From Peribacillus cavernae (lineage in GTDB: Bacteria > Bacillota > Bacilli > Bacillales > DSM-1321), in contig NZ_RYZZ01000001.1 in NCBI RefSeq assembly GCF_003989135.1, forward strand, positions 62,001-126,000: DNA of 64,000 nt. The letters run 5' to 3'. Both the position numbers and the translations under genes were made by a program. The notes under the pieces were generated by a model. The model was not told the DNA's origin. It did not search any database and was given only the letters and a program-made list of their open reading frames with translations. Shown one piece after another: positions 44,794 through 53,553 of this stretch. The stretch's first letter is position 1; each line of letters starts with the position of its first letter.

Positions 44794-44945
44794 GATGCTC
44801 TTTTGGCATAGTTCGCAACAGCTAAAATATCACGTTGGGATTTTTCCGTATCTGATTTTCTTTGCATGGTACGTTTCTTAATTATCTCTTCTGCAGTCAG
44901 CCGTTTTCGTTTTTTCATTGGCGGTTTAACCTGTAATTGAATCAT
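44778..44945 (-). CDS. Small basic protein of unknown function, 55 aa
   Basis: The 55-residue protein is very basic (MKKRKRLTAEEIIKKRTMQR region). Its ATG overlaps the last 20 bases of the 342-aa gene in another frame, so translation is probably coupled. It could bind nucleic acid or the acidic parts of its partner; I do not recognise the family. GGAGAGAC lies upstream within the preceding gene. Confidence 0.65.
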   Translation of the reverse strand: MIQLQVKPPMKKRKRLTAEEIIKKRTMQRKSDTEKSQRDILAVANYAKRASKNNR

Positions 44946-45954
44946 TGTTTTGTCTCTCCTTATCGTTTGGTAGTATACACGGATATAAGAGATTGACTAA
45001 ATCGTATAGTAGATCTAAATTCATTTTACCAAATGGATTATCACTATTCAATCTCTTCATACTTGAGTCGTCTATAAATAGTTTAATAACAAACAATTCT
45101 CCAGTGATTTTGTGTTCATATTTCAGAGTGTAACCTTCGGTAAACTTCAGATAGTGATTGTCCGTTCTCAATATCTCTACACATGGTTCCCTACGGTGGG
45201 CCACCGAATTAATATCGACATCACTCTCAACAGTTCCCCTAGCCTTGAATTGTTTTTCTAATTTCAAATAACCTTCTTTATATTTATAAAGCACAAAACC
45301 GTTGAATATATTCAGAACCTTTTGATCAATTTTATCTTCAATAAATGATTCAATAATATTTATGGTTTTCTGAGAGAGTTTTTCAAGAAAAAGAATTTCT
45401 CTCTCACTTTCCTTGATTTCTTTTTCGAGTATTTGAACTCGTTTGGTGTGCATTTCAACTATTTTGTCAATTTCTCCTTTATTTTGACCGCTTTCTATTT
45501 GTTTTTCCAACTCTTCATATTCCTTTTTTAAATCCGCAATTTCAAAGTTATCTCCATTCAGATATGTCGAAAATAGCAAGAATTCATTTTTCCTTCGTTT
45601 CTTATACGCATCATAATGAAAATGGGGGCTTTCAATATCACACATTTCTTTTAAGTGAGTATATACCGAATATATGTACCAAAGAACAATAATAATTAAA
45701 CTTACCCATAGCGATTTTCCAGGTGAAGCCCATTCAGTCACAAAGGCCGCACCAGGTGGCAACAAAAGAAGGACAATGCCAATTATTAGTCTCATTATCG
45801 TCCCGGCGTCTTTGAGATTCTTTAAACTCAAAGGAAAGAGATACATTTCATAACGATAACGTTGGCCGTGATATTGTTCCTTACTTCTTCGTAATATTTT
45901 AAGCGTTTTGTCATAGGTATCAATTAAATCATTTATTTGTTTATTGTACTTCAT
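44926..45954 (-). CDS. Membrane and coiled-coil protein of unknown function
   Basis: The 342-residue protein has an N-terminal helical stretch (1-50), two adjacent membrane segments (about residues 53-75 and 81-100), a long charged coiled coil (about 140-205; EELEKQIESGQNKGEIDKIVE) and a C-terminal alpha/beta region (about 215-335). I do not recognise a catalytic motif. The start codon is ATG; GGAAG-type SD is weak. It overlaps the basic 55-aa ORF by 20 bases. It is the main gene of the dfrA-thyA insertion, and its AT-rich composition suggests transfer. Confidence 0.8.
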   Translation of the reverse strand: MKYNKQINDLIDTYDKTLKILRRSKEQYHGQRYRYEMYLFPLSLKNLKDAGTIMRLIIGIVLLLLPPGAAFVTEWASPGKSLWVSLIIIVLWYIYSVYTHLKEMCDIESPHFHYDAYKKRRKNEFLLFSTYLNGDNFEIADLKKEYEELEKQIESGQNKGEIDKIVEMHTKRVQILEKEIKESEREILFLEKLSQKTINIIESFIEDKIDQKVLNIFNGFVLYKYKEGYLKLEKQFKARGTVESDVDINSVAHRREPCVEILRTDNHYLKFTEGYTLKYEHKITGELFVIKLFIDDSSMKRLNSDNPFGKMNLDLLYDLVNLLYPCILPNDKERQNNDSITG

Positions 45955-46100
45955 CCCAGTTTACATTTCTTCCCCTCTTAATTTGTCATTATTCTTGTAT
46001 CATTATATCATTTGACTCACAGTAATTTCTTGAAAATATTTATTTTTCAAATTTTTACAGAATATTGAACCTAGTCTTTTACGATTAATAAATAATAAAA

Positions 46101-46128
46101 ACGCATATTGGTGATCACCAATATGCGT
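46101..46128. terminator. Terminator after thyA (perfect 28-bp palindrome)
   Basis: ACGCATATTGGTGA and its complement TCACCAATATGCGT form a perfect 28-bp palindrome with T/A-rich runs on both sides, at the end of thyA and of the insertion. Confidence 0.8.
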
Positions 46129-46150
46129 AATTTTTATTTTTAGTATCCTA

Positions 46151-47107
46151 TTAAACGGCTACAGGAGCTTTAATTGGACCATGGGGATCATATCCAATCA
46201 ACTCTATGTCATCCATTGTGAAGTTATAGATGCTTTTTACCAGCCGGTTTAGCTTTATCGTGGGAAGGGGACGAGGTTCGCGGGATAATTGCTTTTCAAC
46301 CTGTTCGATATGATTAGAATAGATATGCACATCTGCCCCTGTGTATACTAATTCTCCCACTTCTAAGTCACATTCGTATGCTAGTAAATGTGTGAGAAGT
46401 GCATATGATGCTATATTAAAAGGCAGACCCAGAAACACATCAGTAGAACGCATATTGAACATACAGCTTAATTTTCCGTCTACTACATAGAATTGAAAAG
46501 CAAAATGACACGGTGGAAGCATTTGTCCCTTCAATTCTGAGATACTCCAGGCATTACAGATAAGCCGCCTAGAATCTGGATTCCGTTTTATCTCATCAAT
46601 AATATACTGGATTTGGTCGTAGACTTGTCCATCCGCACCTTCCCAGCTTCTCCATTGCTTGCCATATACGTTACCGAGATTTCCAAATCTCTGTGAAAAA
46701 TCATCATCATGTAACACTTTTTCTTGGTAAATGCTCATTTGTTCCCGATACAGTTTATTAAACTCTTCATCTAGTTGACTTCGGATTCCGAAATTGGACA
46801 TGTCAGGTCCGATGTAATCTTCCGACTCTACCCATTTCTGAAAACCCCATTCGTCCCAAATATGATTATTGTTTTCTAGCAAGTACCTTACGTTTGTATC
46901 ACCCTTTAAGAACCATAGCAGTTCGCTAACGACCAATCTAAAGGGTACCCTTTTTGTAGTTAACAACGGAAAACCATCTTGCAAGTTGAACCTCAGCTGG
47001 TAACCGAATGTTGAAATGGTCCCTGTACCAGTTCGGTCTTCCTTCCTGGTCCCCTTTTCTAAAATAAATTGGCACAAATCTAAGTATACCTTGTCAGCTT
47101 GATTCAT
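46151..47107 (-). CDS. thyA: Thymidylate synthase, long form
   Basis: ThyA methylates dUMP to dTMP with methylenetetrahydrofolate. The 318-residue protein has [16 protein letters not shown], the catalytic Cys in [13 protein letters not shown] (about residue 200) and [12 protein letters not shown]. It includes the insert found in the longer Staphylococcus/Lactobacillus-type enzymes (about residues 90-140). It is separated from dfrA by the insertion at 44.3-46.1 kb. Confidence 0.97.
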   Translation of the reverse strand: MNQADKVYLDLCQFILEKGTRKEDRTGTGTISTFGYQLRFNLQDGFPLLTTKRVPFRLVVSELLWFLKGDTNVRYLLENNNHIWDEWGFQKWVESEDYIGPDMSNFGIRSQLDEEFNKLYREQMSIYQEKVLHDDDFSQRFGNLGNVYGKQWRSWEGADGQVYDQIQYIIDEIKRNPDSRRLICNAWSISELKGQMLPPCHFAFQFYVVDGKLSCMFNMRSTDVFLGLPFNIASYALLTHLLAYECDLEVGELVYTGADVHIYSNHIEQVEKQLSREPRPLPTIKLNRLVKSIYNFTMDDIELIGYDPHGPIKAPVAV

Positions 47108-47156
47108 AATAAAAGCTCCCCTTCGTCATCACCCCATTCATTCCCTTTTTAGATTA

Positions 47157-47867
47157 TCAGTTTAACTGTTTAATGAAAAGGTACGTATTGGGTGCCTTCT
47201 TTTTTAAAAGCGCTCTATCAGAGGCGTCTAAATAATACATGGAAAATGTTTCCGCAAAATATTCTTCTGGATGCTCGAGAAAATAAGCTTGTCCCGGGAA
47301 AAGGCTTGTTGATTCCTCTTTCCAGATCTGTAAGAACGCTTCGTCTTCGCGAATTTTGCCATACACTATCGTATCAATCGTATGGGCCAACTCGTGAAGC
47401 TCGAGGTTTACTGAGCCATGGCCGCTCCCTTTTTGGCTGGCGCCTATCTTGACAAGAACAGTTCTCGATCCTCCCATACCGGGTACATCATCCCATGTGT
47501 GGCCGACGTTAGTGTATCCTCTCGGCGTCTCACCCTTCAGATGCCGTGCGCTCCGATTGTCAGTCAAACTGCCTGTGAACAATTTAATCCGTACATTCTC
47601 CTCTACTAACCGTTCAAGCATGAAAGACGGAAGAATGCTGATTCTTTTAATGATGGAATATGCCTCTTTGCTGTCAAAGGAAGAATTCGAGAAAATGAAC
47701 AGTTTCTGGAGGTCTTTGTCATTCTCGATGAGCTGCCTGTGTTTCAACGAATTATCTTCAGGCAGTTCAGCCCAGGTTATGCCTTCTTCGGATGCAAAAG
47801 TAAAAGAATAAAAGGAAAATAGAACGACAGAAAATGCGAAGACAAAAGCCAGCTTCTTTAGATACAT
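47157..47867 (-). CDS. Secreted ATLF (lethal factor-like) metallopeptidase
   Basis: The protein (about 236 residues) has a signal peptide (MYLKKLAFVFAFSVVLFS, cleavage near FASEE) and a domain like the anthrax lethal factor catalytic domain (ATLF). The zinc motif is ELHELAHTID (HExxH) and the second-shell EYFAETFSMYY supplies the extra Glu. Unlike lethal factor it has no toxin-entry domain, so it is probably a general secreted peptidase, perhaps spore-related. ATG 47867 has AAGGGA seven bases upstream; the frame is open to 47951. Confidence 0.85.
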   Translation of the reverse strand: MYLKKLAFVFAFSVVLFSFYSFTFASEEGITWAELPEDNSLKHRQLIENDKDLQKLFIFSNSSFDSKEAYSIIKRISILPSFMLERLVEENVRIKLFTGSLTDNRSARHLKGETPRGYTNVGHTWDDVPGMGGSRTVLVKIGASQKGSGHGSVNLELHELAHTIDTIVYGKIREDEAFLQIWKEESTSLFPGQAYFLEHPEEYFAETFSMYYLDASDRALLKKKAPNTYLFIKQLN

Positions 47868-48131
47868 ACTATCATCCCTTAATGGAAGTTTCACTTTATC
47901 AATAAAAGTGTTCAGAAAGAAAAACCCGATAGTTTCGAAGAGGATTATCAATGATTACAGAGTCTTTTATATTACTAAAATTATAACATATGAATATCGA
48001 GAAAGCTGGATTGAACGATGCTTGATTACTGGAAACTGACTAAATGGAGGTCTGCGCTTAGCTAAATATGGTAACACTATGGGTGGCTGACTCATATATA
48101 GTTAGTACTCAGACTCTACAGGGTGATTGGG

Positions 48132-48365
48132 ATGGGACCGTATAGCAAACATGATATTCTCGAGCAGCATCCGGAACTAGCCGAAGACGTGTTGGACGTT
48201 TATAGCAGCGAAATATTCATATATCTCGATTTATTCCTATTTGCGTTATTTCTTGCCTTTTTCCTGTATCCAAACATGAATTCACATTGGCCAGCATTTA
48301 TCATACCATCCGTTTTCTTCACTGTATTCTCACTTTTATTCAGGCTTATGTGCAGAAGCAGATGA
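48132..48365 (+). CDS. Small membrane protein of unknown function
   Basis: The 77-residue protein starts with a polar helix (MGPYSKHDILEQHPELAED) and has two membrane segments (about residues 27-45 and 50-68). GGTG stands six bases before ATG 48132; GTG 48123 is also in frame. It is unrecognised and lies just before the dispersed repeat at 48404. Confidence 0.6.
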   Translation: MGPYSKHDILEQHPELAEDVLDVYSSEIFIYLDLFLFALFLAFFLYPNMNSHWPAFIIPSVFFTVFSLLFRLMCRSR

Positions 48366-48403
48366 ATATCCTAGCCAGGCAGTTTTTTGTTTCAGTACGG
48401 AAC

Positions 48404-48524
48404 AAAAGCGCAAGCGCCTTGGTCAGCCCCGACAAGCATAAGACGAGCAGCTGTATGGGGAGCGATTTTCTCCCCATCAGATGATTGGCTTATGACCTCG
48501 AGGGGCTAGGCGCTGGAGCTGGAT
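48404..48524. repeat. Dispersed hairpin repeat, copy R3
   Basis: The full-length copy (about 121 bp) runs from AAAAGCGCAAGCGCC to GGGGCTAGGCGCTGGAGCT. Nested complementary blocks: AGCGCC/GGCGCT, AGCCCC/GGGGCT, CATAAG/CTTATG and an apical ATGGGGA/TCCCCAT. It can fold into one long hairpin. It lies between the small membrane protein and the yqxA terminator, at the point where synteny with B. subtilis breaks. Confidence 0.88.
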
Positions 48525-48581
48525 GCAGATAACCTAGATTAAATTATCCACATAAAATAATTTTATAATCTCCTTAACAAT

Positions 48582-48613
48582 AAAAAAAGCAAGCGGATAA
48601 CTGCCTGCTTTTT
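48582..48613 (-). terminator. Terminator after yqxA
   Basis: AAAAAGCA (48584-48591) pairs with TGCTTTTT (48606-48613) on both strands, T run on the minus strand. Confidence 0.65.
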
Positions 48614-48658
48614 GATGACGTATCTTAATTTCGGTGATATTTTAAATTCAGCAAGTCA

Positions 48659-48994
48659 TTATACCAGGGAAGCAAGCGTTTCAATCAATGCCTGAACCCC
48701 TGCTGAAAGAACATCCGAAAGTTTTTTGCCGACCGAGGAGAAAAAGTTGAAAGCTTTCATTTCTTCGAGCCTTTGTTTCTTTTTCTCCAGATCATGGCTT
48801 GTTACCTTTTGGCCAAGAATGGCTGCTTCCATGTCCCCTCGATTCGATTCCTTTACGGTAAAAGCACTGTTCAATGCAGGGTCATCATAGCCTTTCATAT
48901 TCTTCATTCCTTGATTTGCATGCTGCATCCCAACCAAAATCCCGAAGAACAACACCAGCACAATACCGAGGCATTTAAGTGAAAACCGAATCAT
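48659..48994 (-). CDS. yqxA: YqxA family protein
   Basis: The 111-residue protein has an N-terminal membrane helix (LKCLGIVLVLFFGILVGMQ) and a short extracytoplasmic part rich in Lys and Glu (DUF3679). It follows spoIIP as in B. subtilis. Function unknown; probably spore-linked through its position. In B. subtilis lepA would follow; it does not here. Confidence 0.9.
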   Translation of the reverse strand: MIRFSLKCLGIVLVLFFGILVGMQHANQGMKNMKGYDDPALNSAFTVKESNRGDMEAAILGQKVTSHDLEKKKQRLEEMKAFNFFSSVGKKLSDVLSAGVQALIETLASLV

Positions 48995-49020
48995 TTAAGG
49001 ATCACTTCTTTCTGGATCTT

Positions 49021-50220
49021 TTATTTTGCTTCTGACTTTCCTGATGTATTGCTTACTTCATGGGCGTCCCAATAAAATTCACTGAAAACATCCGTAAAAA
49101 CATCGATGGTTGCATACATTTCTTCAAAAGTATTATCGACACCGCCTACTTCGATCAGCATCGCATTTCCTGATAGATCCTGATTATAGACACTATTATC
49201 ACCTGAACCGCTTTTTTGAATGATTCCTCTCGAGAGACCAGGATATTTTTCTTGAAAAGCATTGTGCAACTTATATGCAAGAGCACGGTTTTTTTCAAAA
49301 TGCGGATTTTTGCCGCCAATTACAAAAGCAATTTTCGCGTAGCTTTTGCCTTTAATCTTAGTAGTTGTGTGTATTTTTCTACTTGAATCACGATGGATAT
49401 CGATAAAATATTCAAGATTTTTATTCGAGGCCATGACCGATTGTACGAGGCTGCGTGATTCCTGATATGATTTCGGGTATTTTAATCCTTTTTGATTTAA
49501 CCGGTCCATCACATCGGTTTTATCAACAGTAGAGCCGATTCCTTTTTCCAGGAAGTCCTGTTGCAGCCTGTCCCCAAGCCTTGTAATATTTATTTTTGAG
49601 TGTTGCGCCAAATCTGGATTTGTTACACCCTTTAAATATGGCAAGAATGATTCCCTGTTATGCGTGTGATAAATATGGACGACCTTTTTGCCATTCGTTG
49701 TTACGTCTGGAATTTTGCCATCCTGGTTTTCAGACTCTTCCAATTTGTCAACGTTTTGCAGTTCTGCTTCTTTTCCCTCTTTTAATAAACCCTCAGGTGG
49801 AGATGATTCAAATGGCAAGTTTGTATAATTCGTGCCTTCTCCGGCAACTAATATTTCGCTGTCAAAAATCGAGAAACCTGGAAGCTCCCTGCCGAGCAGG
49901 CTGCGCGGATCATCCAATGATATATTAGCCGACATTTTTAACATTTGCCCGCTAAAACTGGTTGATGGTTTTCCATCGGGCATCACCTGAAAAAAGTTAT
50001 GATTTTCATTCGCCAGCAATGTGAACAGCATCTTTCCCGAAAATTGGTTTGCTACGGTATGGACTGATTGAGAAGATATTCTATATTCAGGTTTCAGCGA
50101 CGTTACTATTCCACTCAGGGAGAAAGTCAAAAGAAGCAGTGCGAGAATCGATAAAAACCCTTTCATTATCATTGAACCATTGACTACTACGATTATTCCT
50201 GCGTGTTGGTTTCTTCTCAT
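49021..50220 (-). CDS. spoIIP: Stage II sporulation protein P
   Basis: The 399-residue protein has an N-terminal membrane helix (FLSILALLLLTFSL) and the SpoIIP amidase/endopeptidase domain (about residues 190-390; KVVHIYHTHNRESFLPYL with a metal His, FIDIHRDSSRK). With SpoIID and SpoIIM it degrades septal peptidoglycan during engulfment. GGGTGGAAGG precedes the ATG. It lies between gpr and yqxA, as in B. subtilis. Confidence 0.97.
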   Translation of the reverse strand: MRRNQHAGIIVVVNGSMIMKGFLSILALLLLTFSLSGIVTSLKPEYRISSQSVHTVANQFSGKMLFTLLANENHNFFQVMPDGKPSTSFSGQMLKMSANISLDDPRSLLGRELPGFSIFDSEILVAGEGTNYTNLPFESSPPEGLLKEGKEAELQNVDKLEESENQDGKIPDVTTNGKKVVHIYHTHNRESFLPYLKGVTNPDLAQHSKINITRLGDRLQQDFLEKGIGSTVDKTDVMDRLNQKGLKYPKSYQESRSLVQSVMASNKNLEYFIDIHRDSSRKIHTTTKIKGKSYAKIAFVIGGKNPHFEKNRALAYKLHNAFQEKYPGLSRGIIQKSGSGDNSVYNQDLSGNAMLIEVGGVDNTFEEMYATIDVFTDVFSEFYWDAHEVSNTSGKSEAK

Positions 50221-50341
50221 CCTTCCACCCTTTCCATAGCATGTCTATTATTAGATATGACTTTGATAGAAAGAGTAGACCATGATTTTTGGGTTAACAG
50301 AATAGATAGAACCTCCATAATCGGAACCATATTCCCCGACG

Positions 50342-51460
50342 TTACCGCGTATAGTACCCTGTATTTTCCTGATCGATCGATTGGTGAAGCGCTGCGTTCA
50401 AGCCGTTCGCAATCAAATTGGCAATATCCTCGATAAATACGTCCACTTCTTTTGGTGTCACCATTAGATTGTGCCCGATTGGAGACAGCACCTCCGCAAT
50501 CAATTTTCGCTTCTCTTCATCAGACAAGGTCCCTACTATCCCGAGGAATGTCTGGCGATGCTCTTCACCGGGCATATCTTCCTCCGTCAATTTTTTCTTT
50601 TTGCCAAAGCTGAACCCTGCCGGCGCAAGTGCACGTGAAGGCCGGTCTCCTTCCCGCAATTCACTCCCGAAATGCTTTAGGATAAAATCAATCGTGTCAC
50701 TCGTAATCGATACGGCGTCGACCACTGTCGGAATCCCGATGGCAATCACAGGTATCCCCAGCGTTTCCTTGCTCAGCTCTTTCCGCCTATTCCCTACCCC
50801 CGAGCCCGGGTGAATCCCTGAATCAGTAATTTGGATCGTCGCATTGACTCTTTCGATTGATCTTGCAGCAAGTGCATCAATGGCAATGATAAAATCAGGT
50901 TTGCTTTTTTCAATGACACCTAGGATGATGTCACTCGTCTCGATTCCAGTAATGCCCATGACTCCCGGGGCAAGCCCGCTGACCTGACGAAACCCTTCTT
51001 GCACCGATTCCGGCTGCAGTTTAAACAAATGTCTCGTAATAACGAGGTTCTCTACCACCGCAGGCCCAAGAGCATCCGGCGTCACATTCCAGTTTCCCAG
51101 TCCGACCACGAGGCAGCTGCTGTCTTGCGTTATATTCAAGCGCTTTAAAAAATGTGCCATTTCGTCCGCAAATACTTTTTCTACTTTCTTTTGCAAATCG
51201 GTGTCCTGCTGGCGGATTCCCTGGGCTTCAATCGTTATATAGCTGCCCTGTTTCTTCCCCAGCTCCTTTTCACCTTCTTCAGTGATCTCGACCAGGGAAA
51301 CCTTTAAGTCGTCTACTTCCTTTTCTTTAATGATGACGCCTTTGAGTTGAGAGGTATTTTCTTCCTCGGATACTCCTTTTTGTGTAAGTCTCATTTCCCT
51401 TGCTTCCACAGCCAGGTCAGTCCGAACAGAATATTTGCTTAAATCAAGATTCTTATTCAT
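50342..51460 (-). CDS. gpr: Germination protease
   Basis: The 372-residue protein is the spore protease GPR (M63) that degrades small acid-soluble spore proteins at germination. It has the propeptide region [20 protein letters not shown], whose removal activates the enzyme, and [16 protein letters not shown] and [10 protein letters not shown] characteristic of the family. GGAGG precedes the ATG by six bases. It is transcribed toward spoIIP. Confidence 0.97.
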   Translation of the reverse strand: MNKNLDLSKYSVRTDLAVEAREMRLTQKGVSEEENTSQLKGVIIKEKEVDDLKVSLVEITEEGEKELGKKQGSYITIEAQGIRQQDTDLQKKVEKVFADEMAHFLKRLNITQDSSCLVVGLGNWNVTPDALGPAVVENLVITRHLFKLQPESVQEGFRQVSGLAPGVMGITGIETSDIILGVIEKSKPDFIIAIDALAARSIERVNATIQITDSGIHPGSGVGNRRKELSKETLGIPVIAIGIPTVVDAVSITSDTIDFILKHFGSELREGDRPSRALAPAGFSFGKKKKLTEEDMPGEEHRQTFLGIVGTLSDEEKRKLIAEVLSPIGHNLMVTPKEVDVFIEDIANLIANGLNAALHQSIDQENTGYYTR

Positions 51461-51567
51461 TGAGAGCCTCCATATATTCGGATAAGTTTTTCAATCTATA
51501 CATTCTAGTATTTTCCATACTTCCACTTTCCCATTCTGCTGATATTTCTATTTAATTATTCATATTT

Positions 51568-51596
51568 TTGATATAATATCGATTAGACTATATAAA
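51568..51596 (+). promoter_or_regulatory. Promoter P1 of rpsT
   Basis: TTGATA at 51568-51573, 17-base spacer, TATAAA at 51591-51596. A small hairpin (51601-51614) and a T run follow directly. Confidence 0.55.
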
Positions 51597-51644
51597 GTTT
51601 TTGCTCAGGAGCAATTATTCCTTTTTTTCGACTCTATTCCGGTA

Positions 51645-51673
51645 TTGCATAAAAGGGTACAGTCTGATACAAT
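51645..51673 (+). promoter_or_regulatory. Promoter P2 of rpsT
   Basis: TTGCAT at 51645-51650, 17-base spacer, TACAAT at 51668-51673; about 80 bases before the gene. Confidence 0.55.
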
Positions 51674-51751
51674 ATAATTTGTGCTATTTGAGTATGGATT
51701 TGAAAAGTCGAGTTCATATAGTCTCGATTCCTTGTGTAGGAGGTGAACGGA

Positions 51752-52018
51752 ATGCCAAATATTAAATCTGCTATTAAACGTGTAAAAACGAACGACGAAC
51801 GCCGCGCTCATAACTCAACTGTAAAATCTACAATGCGTACTTCATTGAAAAACGTTGAAACTGCATTAGCGAACAACGAAGTTGAAGCGGCAAAAGAAGC
51901 TCTTCTAACAGCTTCTAAAAAGTTGGATAAGGCTGCATCTAAAGGATTAATCCACAAAAATGCGGCGGCCCGTAAAAAATCTCGTTTAGCGAAGAGACTT
52001 CATTCATTAAACGCTTAA
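51752..52018 (+). CDS. rpsT: 30S ribosomal protein S20
   Basis: The 88-residue basic protein starts [21 protein letters not shown] and is the small-subunit protein S20. I chose ATG 51752, eight bases after GGAGGTG. It is transcribed opposite to gpr and holA and ends at two terminators. Its position near holA and gpr matches B. subtilis. Confidence 0.98.
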   Translation: MPNIKSAIKRVKTNDERRAHNSTVKSTMRTSLKNVETALANNEVEAAKEALLTASKKLDKAASKGLIHKNAAARKKSRLAKRLHSLNA

Positions 52019-52030
52019 TGAATGGCAATG

Positions 52031-52057
52031 AACGATCCGCTTCCGGATCGTTTTTTT
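52031..52057 (+). terminator. Terminator of rpsT
   Basis: AACGATCCG and CGGATCGTT arms with a CTTC loop and a T run. Confidence 0.9.
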
Positions 52058-52064
52058 CAGCCGC

Positions 52065-52101
52065 AAAAAAGGTGAGAGACGGATTGTCTCTCACTTTTTT
52101 T
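52065..52101. terminator. Second bidirectional hairpin between rpsT and holA
   Basis: A 16-bp near-perfect stem (52065-52080 with 52086-52101) with A and T runs on both sides. Confidence 0.85.
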
Positions 52102-52233
52102 GCATATTAAGGGATTTCCGGTTGGTTCGTTCGGAAAATCTCTGTTTAAGTTTTCGGACTTTAAAAGCAAGGTAGAACATGAAGTTTTGTAACTGTTGAT
52201 CTTATTCGCCCTCGCTACTCTACTGTTTTTCAA

Positions 52234-53247
52234 TTACCGGATTTTTAAAAGCAGCAGCTCGAGCGTTAACGCTTTGTCTGCCTGGCCTGTTTTCATTTTG
52301 TAATCCGCTTCGGCCAGTTCATTTATGATCGATAATAGTTCGCTCTCATGGAATCTCCCTGTTTTCTCCTGGGCCAATTTAACACGGTATGGATGGACGC
52401 GAAGGGCACCGGCGATCTTTTGCTGGCTGTATCCTTGTCTCGCCATTTCTTTGACTTGATACATCAGCCTTACCTGGCTCGCAATCAAACCAAGAATTTT
52501 GATTGGTTCTTCATTTTGCCTGAGCAGTTCATGAAAAATGCTGATGGCTCCTTTTACATTTTTCTGGAGCACTTCGTCCACAAGCGTAAACACATTCTGT
52601 TCGAGCGACTTCGCGACTAATTTTTCAACGATTGCAACATCAATTCTTTTTTCGTTATCGACGTATAGTGCCATTTTGTCTATTTCATTAGTCAGAAGCA
52701 TTAAATTGGTTCCGGCAAGCTCCAGCAATAGAGCTATAGCGTCTTCATCAATTTGGACCATCGAAGCGGCCGCCCGCTCCCTGATCCATACCTTTAGCTC
52801 ATTATCGCCAAGCTTCTTAGCTTCTACCGTAACTGCTTTGCGTTTCAGTTCCTTGGTAATTTTTTTCCGTTCATCCAGTTTCTCATACGGCGCTGTAAGC
52901 ACAACTATCGAATAGGGAGCTGGATCAGCAATGTACTGCTCCAGTTTTTTTAGATTATGTTCGACTTTTTGTTTAGGTTTCTCGGCCGTTAAAAAAAAGG
53001 GATTCTGCATAAAAACAAGACGTCTTTCTCCTATGAAAGGGAGGGTTTCAACGTCTTCCAGAGCTGTTTCTATCGGGGTTTCCTCCAAATCGTACTGGGA
53101 GAAGTTAAAATCGGTTTCCTCTTCTGTAAGGGCATGCTGCAATAACAATTGCTTTGTTTCATTAATAAGAAAAGCTTCCGTTCCGTATAGTAAATACACA
53201 GGGGCAAACTTTTTTCTTTTCAGGTCTTTCCAAACATCTAATACCAC
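52234..53247 (-). CDS. holA: DNA polymerase III delta subunit
   Basis: The 337-residue protein is the clamp-loader delta subunit (YqeN) that opens the sliding clamp: YLLYGTEAFLINETK near the start, FIGERRLVFMQNPFF, and the C-terminal collar region. GTG is the start with GAGG upstream. It lies between yqzM and rpsT as in B. subtilis. Confidence 0.96.
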   Translation of the reverse strand: MVLDVWKDLKRKKFAPVYLLYGTEAFLINETKQLLLQHALTEEETDFNFSQYDLEETPIETALEDVETLPFIGERRLVFMQNPFFLTAEKPKQKVEHNLKKLEQYIADPAPYSIVVLTAPYEKLDERKKITKELKRKAVTVEAKKLGDNELKVWIRERAAASMVQIDEDAIALLLELAGTNLMLLTNEIDKMALYVDNEKRIDVAIVEKLVAKSLEQNVFTLVDEVLQKNVKGAISIFHELLRQNEEPIKILGLIASQVRLMYQVKEMARQGYSQQKIAGALRVHPYRVKLAQEKTGRFHESELLSIINELAEADYKMKTGQADKALTLELLLLKIR

Positions 53248-53553
53248 TGTACCGCCTCATTTATATGTATTCTGTCTATTATGGTATAGATGGTTTGGCC
53301 ATTTGACAAGATATATGGGAACTGACCATCTTTCAGGCCAATTCCCGATCTATATGAACGCTACAGAAAGCAAGACCCGGGATGCTTCCTTTCCCAGCGG
53401 AAATATTACCTGTAAAGAAATCACTTATCAAAAAGATGCAAGCTAAGAAAGGATCACCAGCAATTGTGAAAAAGTGGTGTGCCGCTTTGTATTTTTATTT
53501 TCACCTTTTTCGGTACAAACTATTTGTGACAACTCTTGTCAGTATAGGAAGTT
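53248..53553. other. Intergenic region upstream of holA
   Basis: No convincing gene. It contains the holA promoter region on the minus strand and leads into the repeat R4. A plus-strand frame from 52931 runs through it but is antisense to holA and lacks SD support. Confidence 0.5.

Noticed and set aside
46101-46128. Perfect 28-bp palindrome as an attachment or operator site of the insertion
   Set aside because: It is placed directly after thyA with T/A runs on both sides; an ordinary terminator explains it better.
52931-53446. 171-codon plus-strand frame across the holA start
   Set aside because: Mostly antisense to holA, without a ribosome binding site or recognisable protein.
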